Shown here piece by piece: positions 47,690-57,812 of a stretch of 64,000 nt of DNA; position 1 is the first letter of the stretch, and every line of letters starts with the position of its first letter. Under the pieces are notes generated by a model. It saw nothing but the letters and a program-made list of their open reading frames with translations. It had not been told where the DNA came from and ran no database searches. The DNA is from Solenopsis invicta. Lineage: Eukaryota; Arthropoda; Insecta; Hymenoptera; Formicidae. Where the stretch lies: positions 25,511,770-25,575,769 of the forward strand of contig NC_052669.1 of assembly GCF_016802725.1 (NCBI RefSeq), written 5' to 3'. The position numbers were made by a program, and so were the translations under genes.

Positions 47690-49540
47690 GGAAAAAAAAA
47701 GAAAGTTTCAGTCAATGTAATATTTTATTCAAAAAATATTTTAGTAATACACATAAAATACCAAAGTTATATAAAATTATTTTTCTTTATAACGTTAAAA
47801 AAATTCTCGAATTTTTACAAGTATATTTTCTTACACTTTATATTTTCTCTTTGTCATTGTAATTAATATATATAAATAACAATCTTTCTACTTATTATAA
47901 TTTTATAATTTCACGATTCGTTCTTATATAATTATAATAAATGGAAAATAATAAAACAATCTATTTTTTGTTAGTTTGTTACTCGGTTTGTTATATGTTC
48001 CAAAAAAGAAAAACATAATAAAAATTGTATTAACATATTTGTCTCTTATTAATGTCTATAGTTTGCAATAAAATGCCACGCAAGAGCTACAGAAACATGT
48101 TATGACTTTATTCGCAAAAACTGAACGAGATTATCAAGTGTGACGGTCGTAATTTCTTTCTTGTACAAAATACATTTCTTTTTCTTGCATATAAAATTAG
48201 CATTGATAGGTTCAAACAAGTTTCTTAGAAATCTATAAATGAGGAAATAATATATATTTTGCAGTATTTTATCATCTTACACATGCGTTTATGTAAATAA
48301 CACGATAATATCACAAGGTCAAACCATCATCGCGTGATCTAAAATATGCTTATAATTATTGCAATACTATCATGATGCCGCTAGAAAGATATATTATTGA
48401 AGATTAACAAATCTTTTTGTGTGATAGTCACAATGTTAAATATCTTTAAATATTGAGAAAACAATATATCTATTATTTACTTTTCAAAATATAAATTTTA
48501 ACAAACTTTCAAATCCAAGGGAAGAGATTCTCGGCACTTTAATTTTCAGTAGGATTTAGATATATTACATCAATAAACTATCTGTGTAGAGCATACAAAA
48601 AGAGAAACATGAGAAATTGTGAGATGTTTAGATGAAAGATCACGGAATGTAACGAGACGCGCAATAACATTTAAATGTAAATAACGAATGAGCAATTTAT
48701 GTGCTGGCGCGCGAATAGAAAGTTGGGCGGATGTTAAGTAACGGAGACACGATATATATTTGCCAGCGGAGCCGTGCATAGAAAGTTTAGAATCCCGAGT
48801 GCATGCTAGTGCCTCGTAATACTTTGAACGGATTACGATGTCTTGCCTTAAAGCCTATATTATACAAAAGAGCAAATACATTTACGCGCTTGAATAAACG
48901 TGATCTATATTAGCATGATGCTATAATCGGCTAGACTATATAAAGAGAATTTCCACTGTTCTCTATCAGTAAATTTCTTCAACTTTAAAACTGACTAACC
49001 ATTAACCAACGTAAATCTTTTAATAGTTAAAAAAATACAACAGTTCCATAATATATATATATTATTAATTGAGAGTGCTAGCAATATCTAAGAAAAAAAA
49101 GGGGAAAAGTATCTTTTTCACAAAAAAAGTAACAAAATGGACAATAAATAAAATACACGGTAGTGTCGTTTAATTATTACTTTGATCGTATTCAATACAT
49201 AAACAAAATTAAAAACAATTTAAACACGCATTTATTCACACATACCTTATTTTTTGATATCACATTTAGTATCAAGGAAGTTTTTGCTTAAAATACCTTA
49301 AAAATAAATACAATCTAATATGTATTTTATGTACTAGACATGAAAATCTAATACACATCCTAGAATACAGTTCTTTGGTATCATATTTCATCTTAAAAAA
49401 AAATAAAAAAAACAATAAAATTTAATAAATCATATTTTAACAAAATAAAATAACTTATTATATATTGTAAAAATAATCATTTACGTTTTCTCTAGGCAGA
49501 ATTATCAGGTACATGCATATCATTGTTAGTTACAATATCA
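47690..49540. other. Likely 5' UTR intron of the LITAF-like gene, AT-rich
   Basis: AT-rich sequence with no coding signal. It directly follows (in gene direction precedes) the acceptor upstream of the LITAF-like ATG, so it is probably intronic. A slightly more balanced patch at 48570-48900 has a 69-codon minus-strand frame without motifs. Confidence 0.45.
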
Positions 49541-49549
49541 TTTTCAATT

Positions 49550-50430
49550 CAAGCCTTCTTGAAAAAACTAGCTATAAGAGTAGTTTTACACGTTTTTAAT
49601 TTTTTATGTAGTGGCTCAACCTGAGAATTATCCAAATTTGATTTTGCCTGAGCTCCTTCAAGCAATCCGTGAGCAATTTGTAATTTTTGAAAGTCTTTTT
49701 CTTTTTCCTTTACAGCATTTTTAGCCTATTAATTCCCTCTTCTAGTAGTTTTTCTCTAGCCTTTTATTGTTATCATTTTCTTGATTCACTTCTTTACATT
49801 GAGCCTCAAGTACAGAGATGTTATTTCTCTTTCTTATCTGGTCTTTCATAAGCTGTTTCTGCATTTTTTGTAATAAGTTGTTTCGTGATGAGAACTCGAT
49901 CGAGTTTATTATATTTTTTCAAACCATCTTTAATTATCATTCTGGCCTTGAGTATCTTTATTGACATTAAGACTCTTTTTTCTGTCAATTGATTACCAGA
50001 ATCACTAAAAGGTCTCTCTACATTAACACTACCATGTACAAGACTCAAACTAACTTTCACAATTTTCGTTACTAATGGAAATTTCGGTTCTTCCATTAAG
50101 TTTTTTATACCAAATTTTTTTTTTCAGTGATGATCTATTCGCTCATGTTCAGCAAGCTGGCACATCTTCATGCTGAAGAATAAGTTATTCATCTAAGAGA
50201 TGAGTTTCAGAAATCCCTAGTGGAAGGACTCGATTGATTTTTGCGATACTAAATATAAAACTAGTTTCAGGTTTCTTCAACTTATGAGGTTGAAGAAACC
50301 AAAAATGTTTAGCTGTCTCAAATTTTAAAATAGGTTTTGGATGTTCAGCAGCTGCTTTGTAAAGCTGATAAAAAAGGGACTAAAAATGAAAAAAGAGACT
50401 CGATAGCATCCCTGATTAAAGCAAAATTTC
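49550..50430 (-). pseudogene. Decayed hAT-like transposase, C-terminal part
   Basis: Read on the minus strand, fragments in shifting frames resemble the C-terminal region of hAT-type elements. First comes a segment reading IAKINRVLPLGISETHLLDE (near 50190-50250), then a stop, then LILQHEDVP. A 91-codon frame follows (49821-50096) with VSLSLVHGSVNVERPFSDSG and LTEKRVLMSIKILKARMIIK, the dimerisation-region pattern. Next comes a Lys/Glu-rich coiled-coil tail (49550-49800) broken by several stops. No intact catalytic region is present. It is an inactive relic lying in the intron or spacer upstream of the LITAF-like gene. Confidence 0.65.
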
Positions 50431-53367
50431 AAATAGCTTCCTTACATTTATTTACGTATAATTCTTTTAGAAAATATCTTGGGAGAAACTCTCTTACAAA
50501 AGGATAGTTTCTTTATCTCTTGTATTTTTGCCTAGCGAAATAAATTGTTTCAATCTCCGTTTCCGTGTTATTCAATGCTTCCGCTAGGAAATGAAAACCT
50601 ACGCAGGCCATTAATAAAAAGTCAGATTTTAAGAGAAGCTTTCATGAAATCGTAATCGCTTTTAATTAACAGCGAATGCAAACGTACGAGGCAAAACGCA
50701 AGCTTATATTATCTGTTACAGATCATTCCTTGAAAAGTTTCCGCAGTGTGATTTCTCCGGATCTTCTATTATACGCTCGCTTCAGATCAGATAAACAGAA
50801 TAATAAATTAGAATAATAGAATAATGAACAACGCGGATATAAAAAAAGTGAATATTCTCATTACTTGTTTTAAATTAAGCAATAATAATGCAAAATTATA
50901 TGATGGTTATATAATGTATTTACATTTATTTAAATGTTTTTCCTTAAAAATTCTACAAAATTATTAATGTTATTTGTAGTCTTTTATTACTAAATTTTTT
51001 AAAAATAATTTGTTGTGAAAATTATTATATTTGAAATATTTTATATACATATGTATAAAAGCCATTCCATATGTAACATAAAAAAAATTTAATAAAAATT
51101 AAATATATAAACATTCTTTAAAGAAAATCTAAAACACATATTTAAATAATTATAAAGCATTACTACAATATTTAAAAAGCCTTACTTGCAATTTTATTTT
51201 TGAAACTCATCTTATTTTATTATCTAAAACCACTATTTAAATTTCTTGCTAAACATTCTATATATGAATTAAATAGATGTATAATTGATTACCATTTTAC
51301 ATGATAAAAGCTTTCTTATATCTCTCTTATCTTTCATCACTTTTATCAAAATTATTTCTTAATTAATTTTTTTTTTAATAACTTTTTATAACATCTGCAT
51401 ATATGGATTATGTATGTATAAAATATTCCAAGAGTGAAATGCAAATATCACAAAAAATTATTTTAGAAAAACTTGAAAAATGTTACAAATAATTTTATAG
51501 AATATTATGAGGAAAAAGAATTAAACTTGAATGATAAGTGCAGCTTATTTTTTGTGTAAGCTTAATTAATGTTATCTGAATTATTAACGGTTATCTGACC
51601 CTCAGACATGAGTCATCCGAAATTTTGATAAAAGTTTAAAAAAGTTAAAATTGTTTCAAACTTTAAATTCTTATTTTCATAAACATCGACACTTTTAACA
51701 ACAAGAAACAAGTATATTTATATCAAAATTGATCAAAGGCAAAAATTCACCTTTACAAGTTATTGGCAATAAAATTTTAATTACGAGCGCATACAGAGAT
51801 GTTCGTAAATAATTCATGTGCACATTTTAATGCGTGCAATTCCTTCAAAATTCACACAAAACAGAATTCAAGATAATCGCATTTAAACAAATCGGCTAAC
51901 TAATGTGATCAATCAATTCTCTCTCCGTTCGAAATCTCAGAGCGATTTCTAGCATCGTGTATACAAAGGTTAACGCACATTGACGCACGAGCTCACGCGT
52001 GTCTCGATCGTAATGTTAACAAAATGATAATGAGCGATGCGCAAAAAGGGAAAAAAAAAAGTCCGCCGCGGCAAGAAGACGCTTTATTGCGTTCGCAGAA
52101 AGACTGAGGAGACAATGTACATACAAAAACGTACTCAGCGTGTGTCCTGCAGGCGAATTAAGCAATCGTCCACGTAATCGTTGACGAATTAGGTTATCGT
52201 CTCTCGGCTCGGTTGGGCGTGAAACACGGTGGCCAGATGACAAACACAGCACGAAACGCGCGTCACAGAAAACTGTTAGGAGGGCACGTCGTGGCTGGTC
52301 GTGACTCCCAACGTGGTCACTCGCGCGTTATTCCTCGCGTATCGCAGAACGAGAGCGAAAGGAAAACGCGCGGTGGACTTTGCGAAGAGAAACCAGAAAC
52401 CGTCGCGTTGTACATACGTCATACGTCACGATTGGAACGGCCCGGCCGACAATTCGTACGAAACTGACATCTTGCGAGCGCTCGCGAAATTAGCAGCTCA
52501 ATAGGTCGAACTGATGATAACGATACCGACTGTACTATGCGAATTAAACAAGTTTTTTTTAATTTCAATAAAAAAGAAAAAAAATCATATCAGCTAAAAT
52601 TTAAAACCTGGGCTGGCTATTCTCAGACTTCTTTTCTTTCTTTCGATTTTCTCATAAAATCTATCCTATCCAAATTTTTTTGGTGTGTACTTTTATTTTA
52701 TAAAAGGATTTTGTGATCTGTCAAACCAATTCGAAAATTAATTTATTCTATAATGCGATCGGTTTTTAGGATCCTCTTAAAATGGTAATAACTTTTACCT
52801 TAATTTTAAATAATTTAATTTTTAACTTCAACTCGTTATTTTTGAAACATATAAACTTCAATTTATTAACTTTTTCCTTAAGTTGAATATTTAGCCAAGT
52901 AAAAAAAATTATTAAAAAAATACATTCTCACGTAAAAAAATATTACTTTGTTATTTTATATAAACTTAATTTACAAATATTAAATTTGATGAGCCATGTT
53001 ATAATTGTTTTGAGTAATCTAACTTCAAAAACTTAATAAATTTCTAATACGAATAATGCTTTTCAAAACAAACTTTTAACTTAATTTAATTTTAACGTAA
53101 TTTTGAACATAACTAAATTGTTTTTATAGGCTATTAACTTTGACTTATTGTAGTTTAAAAAATACATTAACTTATCCAAGCCTGTATACAATCAATTTAT
53201 AGTGGATACCAAATGAAATAAGACTTCTTTGTATTGTAAAATAACATTTATATAATCTATATGTTAATTAGAGAAAAATTACTGCAGATTTAATTTTGAA
53301 TTAGTATGGATATTATATTTAAAAAATATTAAATTACGACTCTAATAATATTACAAAATTAATATTA
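50431..53367. other. Spacer with a CpG-rich patch, possible LITAF-like promoter
   Basis: AT-rich except for 51950-52510, which is CpG-rich and contains TACGTCA CRE-like motifs near 52410-52430. A minus-strand donor-like site (CGC|GTGAGC) lies at about 51992-51997. If used, this patch could be the promoter and non-coding first exon of the minus-strand LITAF-like gene, with an intron of about 4.3 kb. Frames through the patch have no motifs. The 52.5-53.2 kb part is AT-rich with repeated TTAACTTnAATTT-like phrases. Confidence 0.35.
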
Positions 53368-54248
53368 TTAAAAGTCTTGTATTCTCGGTTTTCTAGCCAT
53401 CCTTGTTCTTTGTTCTGCCACTTGTAATGGTGACGATATCAAGCCAACTAAAGTGCAATCAGCTTCCAGAAGAGTTATATCTGTGACAGCACCTAAGAAT
53501 CTGGAAGAAAGTTCCAAATCCTTTATCCTTAACCGAACTTTAGATCCTCTCACATAATATCTAAAATACAGAACAAAATATAAATGAATATTGTTCCAAA
53601 TAATATTCATTAATATATTAAATATAGCACGTCATTAAACACACAAGATATATTTTAAGAAAAAGATTTAGAGTTACATACTGTCCATTCTTGATAGGTT
53701 TTTGACAAACACAGTGAAACTTCCATCCAAAATCGATGTACAAGTCATCGCCAACCACATGAAATATCTCACCAGTTACGATTTTCCCTTCGGGGTCGCC
53801 CAACTAAAGTAAAATTGTGTATTTTATAAAGAACAGTCGACAAATACCTGCATAGTTATATGCATTGTGAGGTGATATTTACATCGACAAACTTTGAATT
53901 TCGAACCAAGGAAGCAAACGTCCGCGGCGTTTCTGGCTTTTTATCGTCAATGTGTGAGAACTTTTTGTAACTTTGCGCAAAGCCGCTCAATTTTGCTTCA
54001 GATTCCGATGCTTCTGCGTTTTCTTTCGTTTGCGTTACAACTTGCTGCTTCTCGATGCCGTGCTCCACAGTCTTCGAGTGCGAATCGTTGCTTTGCTCTT
54101 CTGAATTCTTATTTGTACAGAAACTTCTCGTGCACAAGAAATTCACTCTCAAAACACTCAGAGATCGTAAATACGTTAATGTTTTCTCGAGACGGTGTAT
54201 CTTATTCATGATGACAATAAAAGTCCTGTTTTGTATGGTCACACTCAC
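53368..54248 (-). CDS. MRPS28: Mitochondrial small ribosomal subunit protein S28 (bS1m)
   Basis: Component of the mitochondrial small ribosomal subunit, related to bacterial S1. Exons: 53883-54248, 53682-53803, 53368-53560; donors GTAAAT and GTATGT, AG acceptors, phases consistent, 226 aa. An earlier candidate donor four bases downstream (GTAACT) breaks the frame, so GTATGT is chosen. The N-terminus is Arg/Ser/Leu-rich, fitting a mitochondrial presequence; a start at Met14 (54209) would give 213 aa and may be the true start. Residues about 70-110 are charged linker. The conserved domain runs from RTFASLVRNSKFVD through GEIFHVVGDDLYIDFGWKFH, KVRLRIKDLELSSRFLGA and TLLEADCTLVGL. These match the human MRPS28 core that I recall. 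Nothing looks broken. Confidence 0.9.
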
Positions 54249-55720
54249 TCACAGTCATTAACTTTTAGGTTATGACAGAAATTAAGGTTATGTAGAGCCT
54301 ATTGCGGATCACGCCGAACCATACACATGCGTCCATGTGCAGGACATGCGAATCCTATTATTTCGGAAAAGTCGTCATGATTGAAAATTACGAATTGATT
54401 TCAGAATTAGAACTGTGTTAAAAGAAGAATTTTTACTCTACGGTAAAAATTATTAGAAATATCTATAGTTATTAGAGGTATTATAAAAAATAATTTATTT
54501 AAACTATTAATAACATTGTTAATCTTCTTTTCACTAAATTGAAGGATTTATTGTTATGTAAGTTGTATTGCAATATATATATTAAACAATTTATGTAATT
54601 TTATATTATTTGATATTCCAGGTTATCTTAAAGAAAGACTGAAGCAATAATGTTATCTTTTGTAATATTAGGTATTATAAGCAGAAACATTTCTGTTCCT
54701 GTAGATCACTAATTAAGTCGATAGAGGATAGTGGACAACGAGATAGAAAAGCTTATAGCTATGTTGGAGAATAAATTAGATAGAATATCCATTACAATGG
54801 ATACACATCTACAACAAATACAGGGTGGAATACATCATGGCAAAGACAAAAAATAAAATTTTAAACTCAAAGTTTAATTAACTTTGCAGATATGTATTTA
54901 CATAGATTATATTAACACTAGTTTATAAATTATAGTAAGAATTGTATATTTACTAGTAAACAGTTTCTTTGTGCAAACACTATTAGTCAATCTAACAAAA
55001 AAGAAATACAGTATTATTAGCATAATTAATATATGGAACTAAAGTAGTGGTTCGAATTAATGTGTTTAATGTGTATTGCGCTCATTCAATCAGTAATTTC
55101 AACTATATATCTTTTTGTAAAAGCTGTGTCACCTTTTAATATTAATTATAATAAATGTAAAAGAACTTAAAAAAAATTATCTCTAAAATGAATGTAAAAA
55201 CAAAAATAATTTACAAAATTTTTTATTTTATGTATGTATACGACATAGAACTCAGATTTTGTGTACGAGTTTGCGTACAACTCTAAATAAGTTTTAAATT
55301 TTCGAGAGTGATGGGTTAGTTGAGAAAGTTTAACGGAGTTTAAGCGTCAACTTCGCGTTTGCTCCGGATCGATTTTACTCGAAGTAATTTTACTCGAAGT
55401 AAAGAAGTCTGAGAGAATGGCCATGCTCATGATTTAGCTGATATAGCACCATCTCTACAACGTGGACATACACTACGATGCCAATGTAGTACGCGGGTAC
55501 ACGAACTTGAAATTTTTCTTATCCTAATGGCTTTCGCGCAATTCATTCGTCTTGTGATTTATACGAGCGTAATCGGGACGAGACGCGAATACCGAATTGT
55601 AGAGACGAATAAACAAAATAGGTACAGATAAATTGACTCACCATTCGCCGTTGGTTGCTCCGTCCAGCTCTGACTCGTAGTCTCGGCCGCAGTTCTCAAA
55701 CGTTCGAGTCCGTCCAAGAT
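54249..55720. other. Spacer between MRPS28 and the palindrome
   Basis: The first 150 bp are the likely promoter of MRPS28 and may be shared with a short rightward transcript. The rest is AT-rich. A rightward 28-codon frame at about 54331-54417 and the small coiled-coil-like frame at 54761-54856 are the only coding-like items. From about 55.3 kb the sequence becomes CpG-richer as it approaches the palindrome. Confidence 0.4.
54761..54856 (+). CDS. Possible tiny last exon, 31 codons
   Basis: This frame reads MLENKLDRISITMDTHLQQI and ends GGIHHGKDKK before TAA, with an AATAAA overlapping the stop. It continues upstream without a stop to 54726 (VDNEIEKLIA precedes the Met). The preceding bases GATAG could be an acceptor, which would put the start in an upstream exon. 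The heptad-like hydrophobic spacing suggests a short coiled coil. I do not recognise the family. It would be transcribed divergently from MRPS28. It may be chance. Confidence 0.2.
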   Translation: MLENKLDRISITMDTHLQQIQGGIHHGKDKK

Positions 55721-55734
55721 CGTCCTCACGACGA

Positions 55735-56540
55735 TTCGTCTCAATTCACACTTGGCATGATCCTTCGTTTTCGGCACTTTCGAAACACTCCTGGTACTCA
55801 CACGCGTCTGAAACTCGGGATACGAGGCAAGGGAGAAAATGCGAACATGCGAAAGACGATTGAATGCGACACGACTTCGCTCCATGCATCATATCCGATA
55901 CGACGGATGTTGGCACGAACACCCGATACGTCACTTTATTTTCGAAACTCCATGGTATGTACTCTCAACATTCATTCGTGTCATACATGTATGTACATGC
56001 ATACAACATACATACGGGACGACGAGGATGCGAATTGAAATGCGCCGCAACGCGCCACGATCTTCCGCCGTCCTATTTATAGATATCTGTGACCTGATCT
56101 AACCGACCGACTGCTGCTACTGCCGACAGTGCCGACTGCGTACCACTGCGTACTGCGTAGCGGCGGCGATAGCGGCGCGCAGGCGCCAGTCACGTGAGTC
56201 ATACGTCACGCCGCTACGCAGTGCCAGCAGTCGGTCGGTTAGGGAGCATGATGGAAGGTCGTGGCGTATTTCAGCTCGCAGCTTCGTCGTCTCCTGCAAG
56301 TTTTTTACGCGAGCGAGTGTTTCGAGAGTCCCGAAATTGAATGGGAGTATCGGGCTTTTGTCAACACCCGTCTGACCCGTCGCCGCGTCGTGTCGTGTCG
56401 GATACGAGCCATGGTATGTGAAGTCGTGTTTCGCATTCTCTCCATTGTCTCCTATCCCGAGTTTGTGAATATTAGAAGTGTGGGAAACGAAGGATCGCGC
56501 GTTCGTGCCAAGTGTGAATCGAAACGAATAGTGTCTGTTC
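55735..56540. repeat. Long imperfect palindrome (about 0.8 kb)
   Basis: The left arm (about 55735-56098) and right arm (about 56243-56535) are diverged reverse complements. The reverse complement of the left arm contains, in order, ATTTCAATTCGCATCCTCGT, CGTATCGGGTGTT, GAAGTCGTGTCGCATTC, TATCCCGAGTTT, AACGAAGGATC and GCCAAGTGTGAAT. The right arm contains ATTTCAGCTCGCAGCTTCGT, AGTATCGGGCTTT, GAAGTCGTGTTTCGCATTC, TATCCCGAGTTT, AACGAAGGATC and GCCAAGTGTGAAT. Frames leaving the centre in both directions give related peptides (RIFSLASYPEF and RILSIVSYPEF). The arms are separated by indels, so this is an old inverted duplication. Confidence 0.8.
56099..56242. repeat. GC-rich palindrome core with nested perfect inverted repeats
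   Basis: Outer arms CTAACCGACCGACTGCTG (56099-56116) and its exact complement (56225-56242) match 18 of 18. Inner arms ACTGCGTAGCGGCG (56152-56165) and 56209-56222 match 14 of 14. The 43-bp centre contains CACGTG (56191-56196) and a TACGTCA CRE-like site (56202-56208). It could be a short TIR element, or a bidirectional promoter core between the two palindrome arms. Confidence 0.85.
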
Positions 56541-57812
56541 TGTCCCTACTATAGGTTTATTCATATACCGCGGTGATACGATATTGCGTATTCAGTTTCT
56601 CCTCTATATCACTTTATCGTTCTTGTATTTTGAAGTTCCACGATATGACGTATGACGCTGAATGCCATGAGTGCTGTCACATTCCTGCCATTCGTGGAAC
56701 GAGTAACGCTTGTAATGTTAAATAGATATCTGTGGTATATCGAGATATCTTATAATTAAGTGCTTCTACGTAATGCGTGGCAAAAATTTGTTATCGGCTT
56801 TGATAATGTGATAAGCGAAAGCTATATAAGGCAGATAACAGTCTTACTACTGAATGCGTTTTCGAAAAATACCATTGTTGAAATGTGACAGCTCTTGTTA
56901 GTACAATTACTCCGAATTATTATCGCATTTAACAACTTCGTTTACATTCCGTTTTGTTTGCATACCGAATGATAAGGACGTGGAAATTAAATAATCGGGT
57001 GTTTGTCTATTTCGATGTAAATTGCAAATCCATTCCTGTGTCCATGTTTGGCAGCATGCTATTGACAAGTAAGTTGAATGTTGAATATAAATGATTGGGT
57101 GTATTCGTCATGCTCATATTAGTCATGTTCAAAGAAACAGTGAAATCTTTTGTGAAATTTTGAATAATTTTTTTAATTTGTAGGCAAACGAGTTTTTAAA
57201 AGCTTAAAGTTAAAGGCTTTATTCTTATCCAGCGTAAAGTTTTTCATGAAGTCTAGAAATTTTTTTAGTAGTGTTTTAGTAATTGATCTCATTTAGTTTA
57301 AATTCTGCTGAATAATCTATTTTGTATTATTATAATTATTAAAATTAACTATTAAATTAAATTAAATTAAAGGTAAATTAAAATTAAGTTATTGATAAAT
57401 CTATAAATATAATGATTTCATGAATATTATATAATGCTCTATAAGCTTTACCTTGACTTACCGTTCTGACACGTCCTGATAAGTAATGTTTGTTTAGATG
57501 GAATTTGCTATGACAACAGTAACAGAAACAAGACTTAATAAGTAAAGAAGGAATAACATTTGACTGCATTTCCCATGGTAACACAAATTATTCTGAATTT
57601 TATTGGGAATTTCCACATTTTGATGACCAAGGCTATACATTACTTATCTATATGATATATGTATATAACTATTCTAATAATTTATTCAAATGCTTTATAC
57701 TCTTTCCATATCAAAGCATATACGTTTATAAATATTTGAATACAAACCCACTAATAAATTATTGGAAGTATTTTCTACTAAATTAAAAAAAAATTAACAA
57801 AATAAAATAAAA
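56541..57812. other. 5' flank of the ABCA gene
   Basis: Mixed to AT-rich sequence with no coding signal. It probably contains the 5' UTR or promoter of the ABCA gene. The CpG-rich palindrome core to the left is the nearest promoter-like sequence, but no splice link can be shown. Confidence 0.4.

Noticed and set aside
53676..53681. GTAACT as the second-exon donor of MRPS28
   Set aside because: It leaves the next exon out of frame. The GTATGT site four bases earlier restores the conserved reading.
57384..57584. Minus-strand 66-codon frame next to the ABCA start
   Set aside because: No motif, AT-rich and no splice or promoter support.
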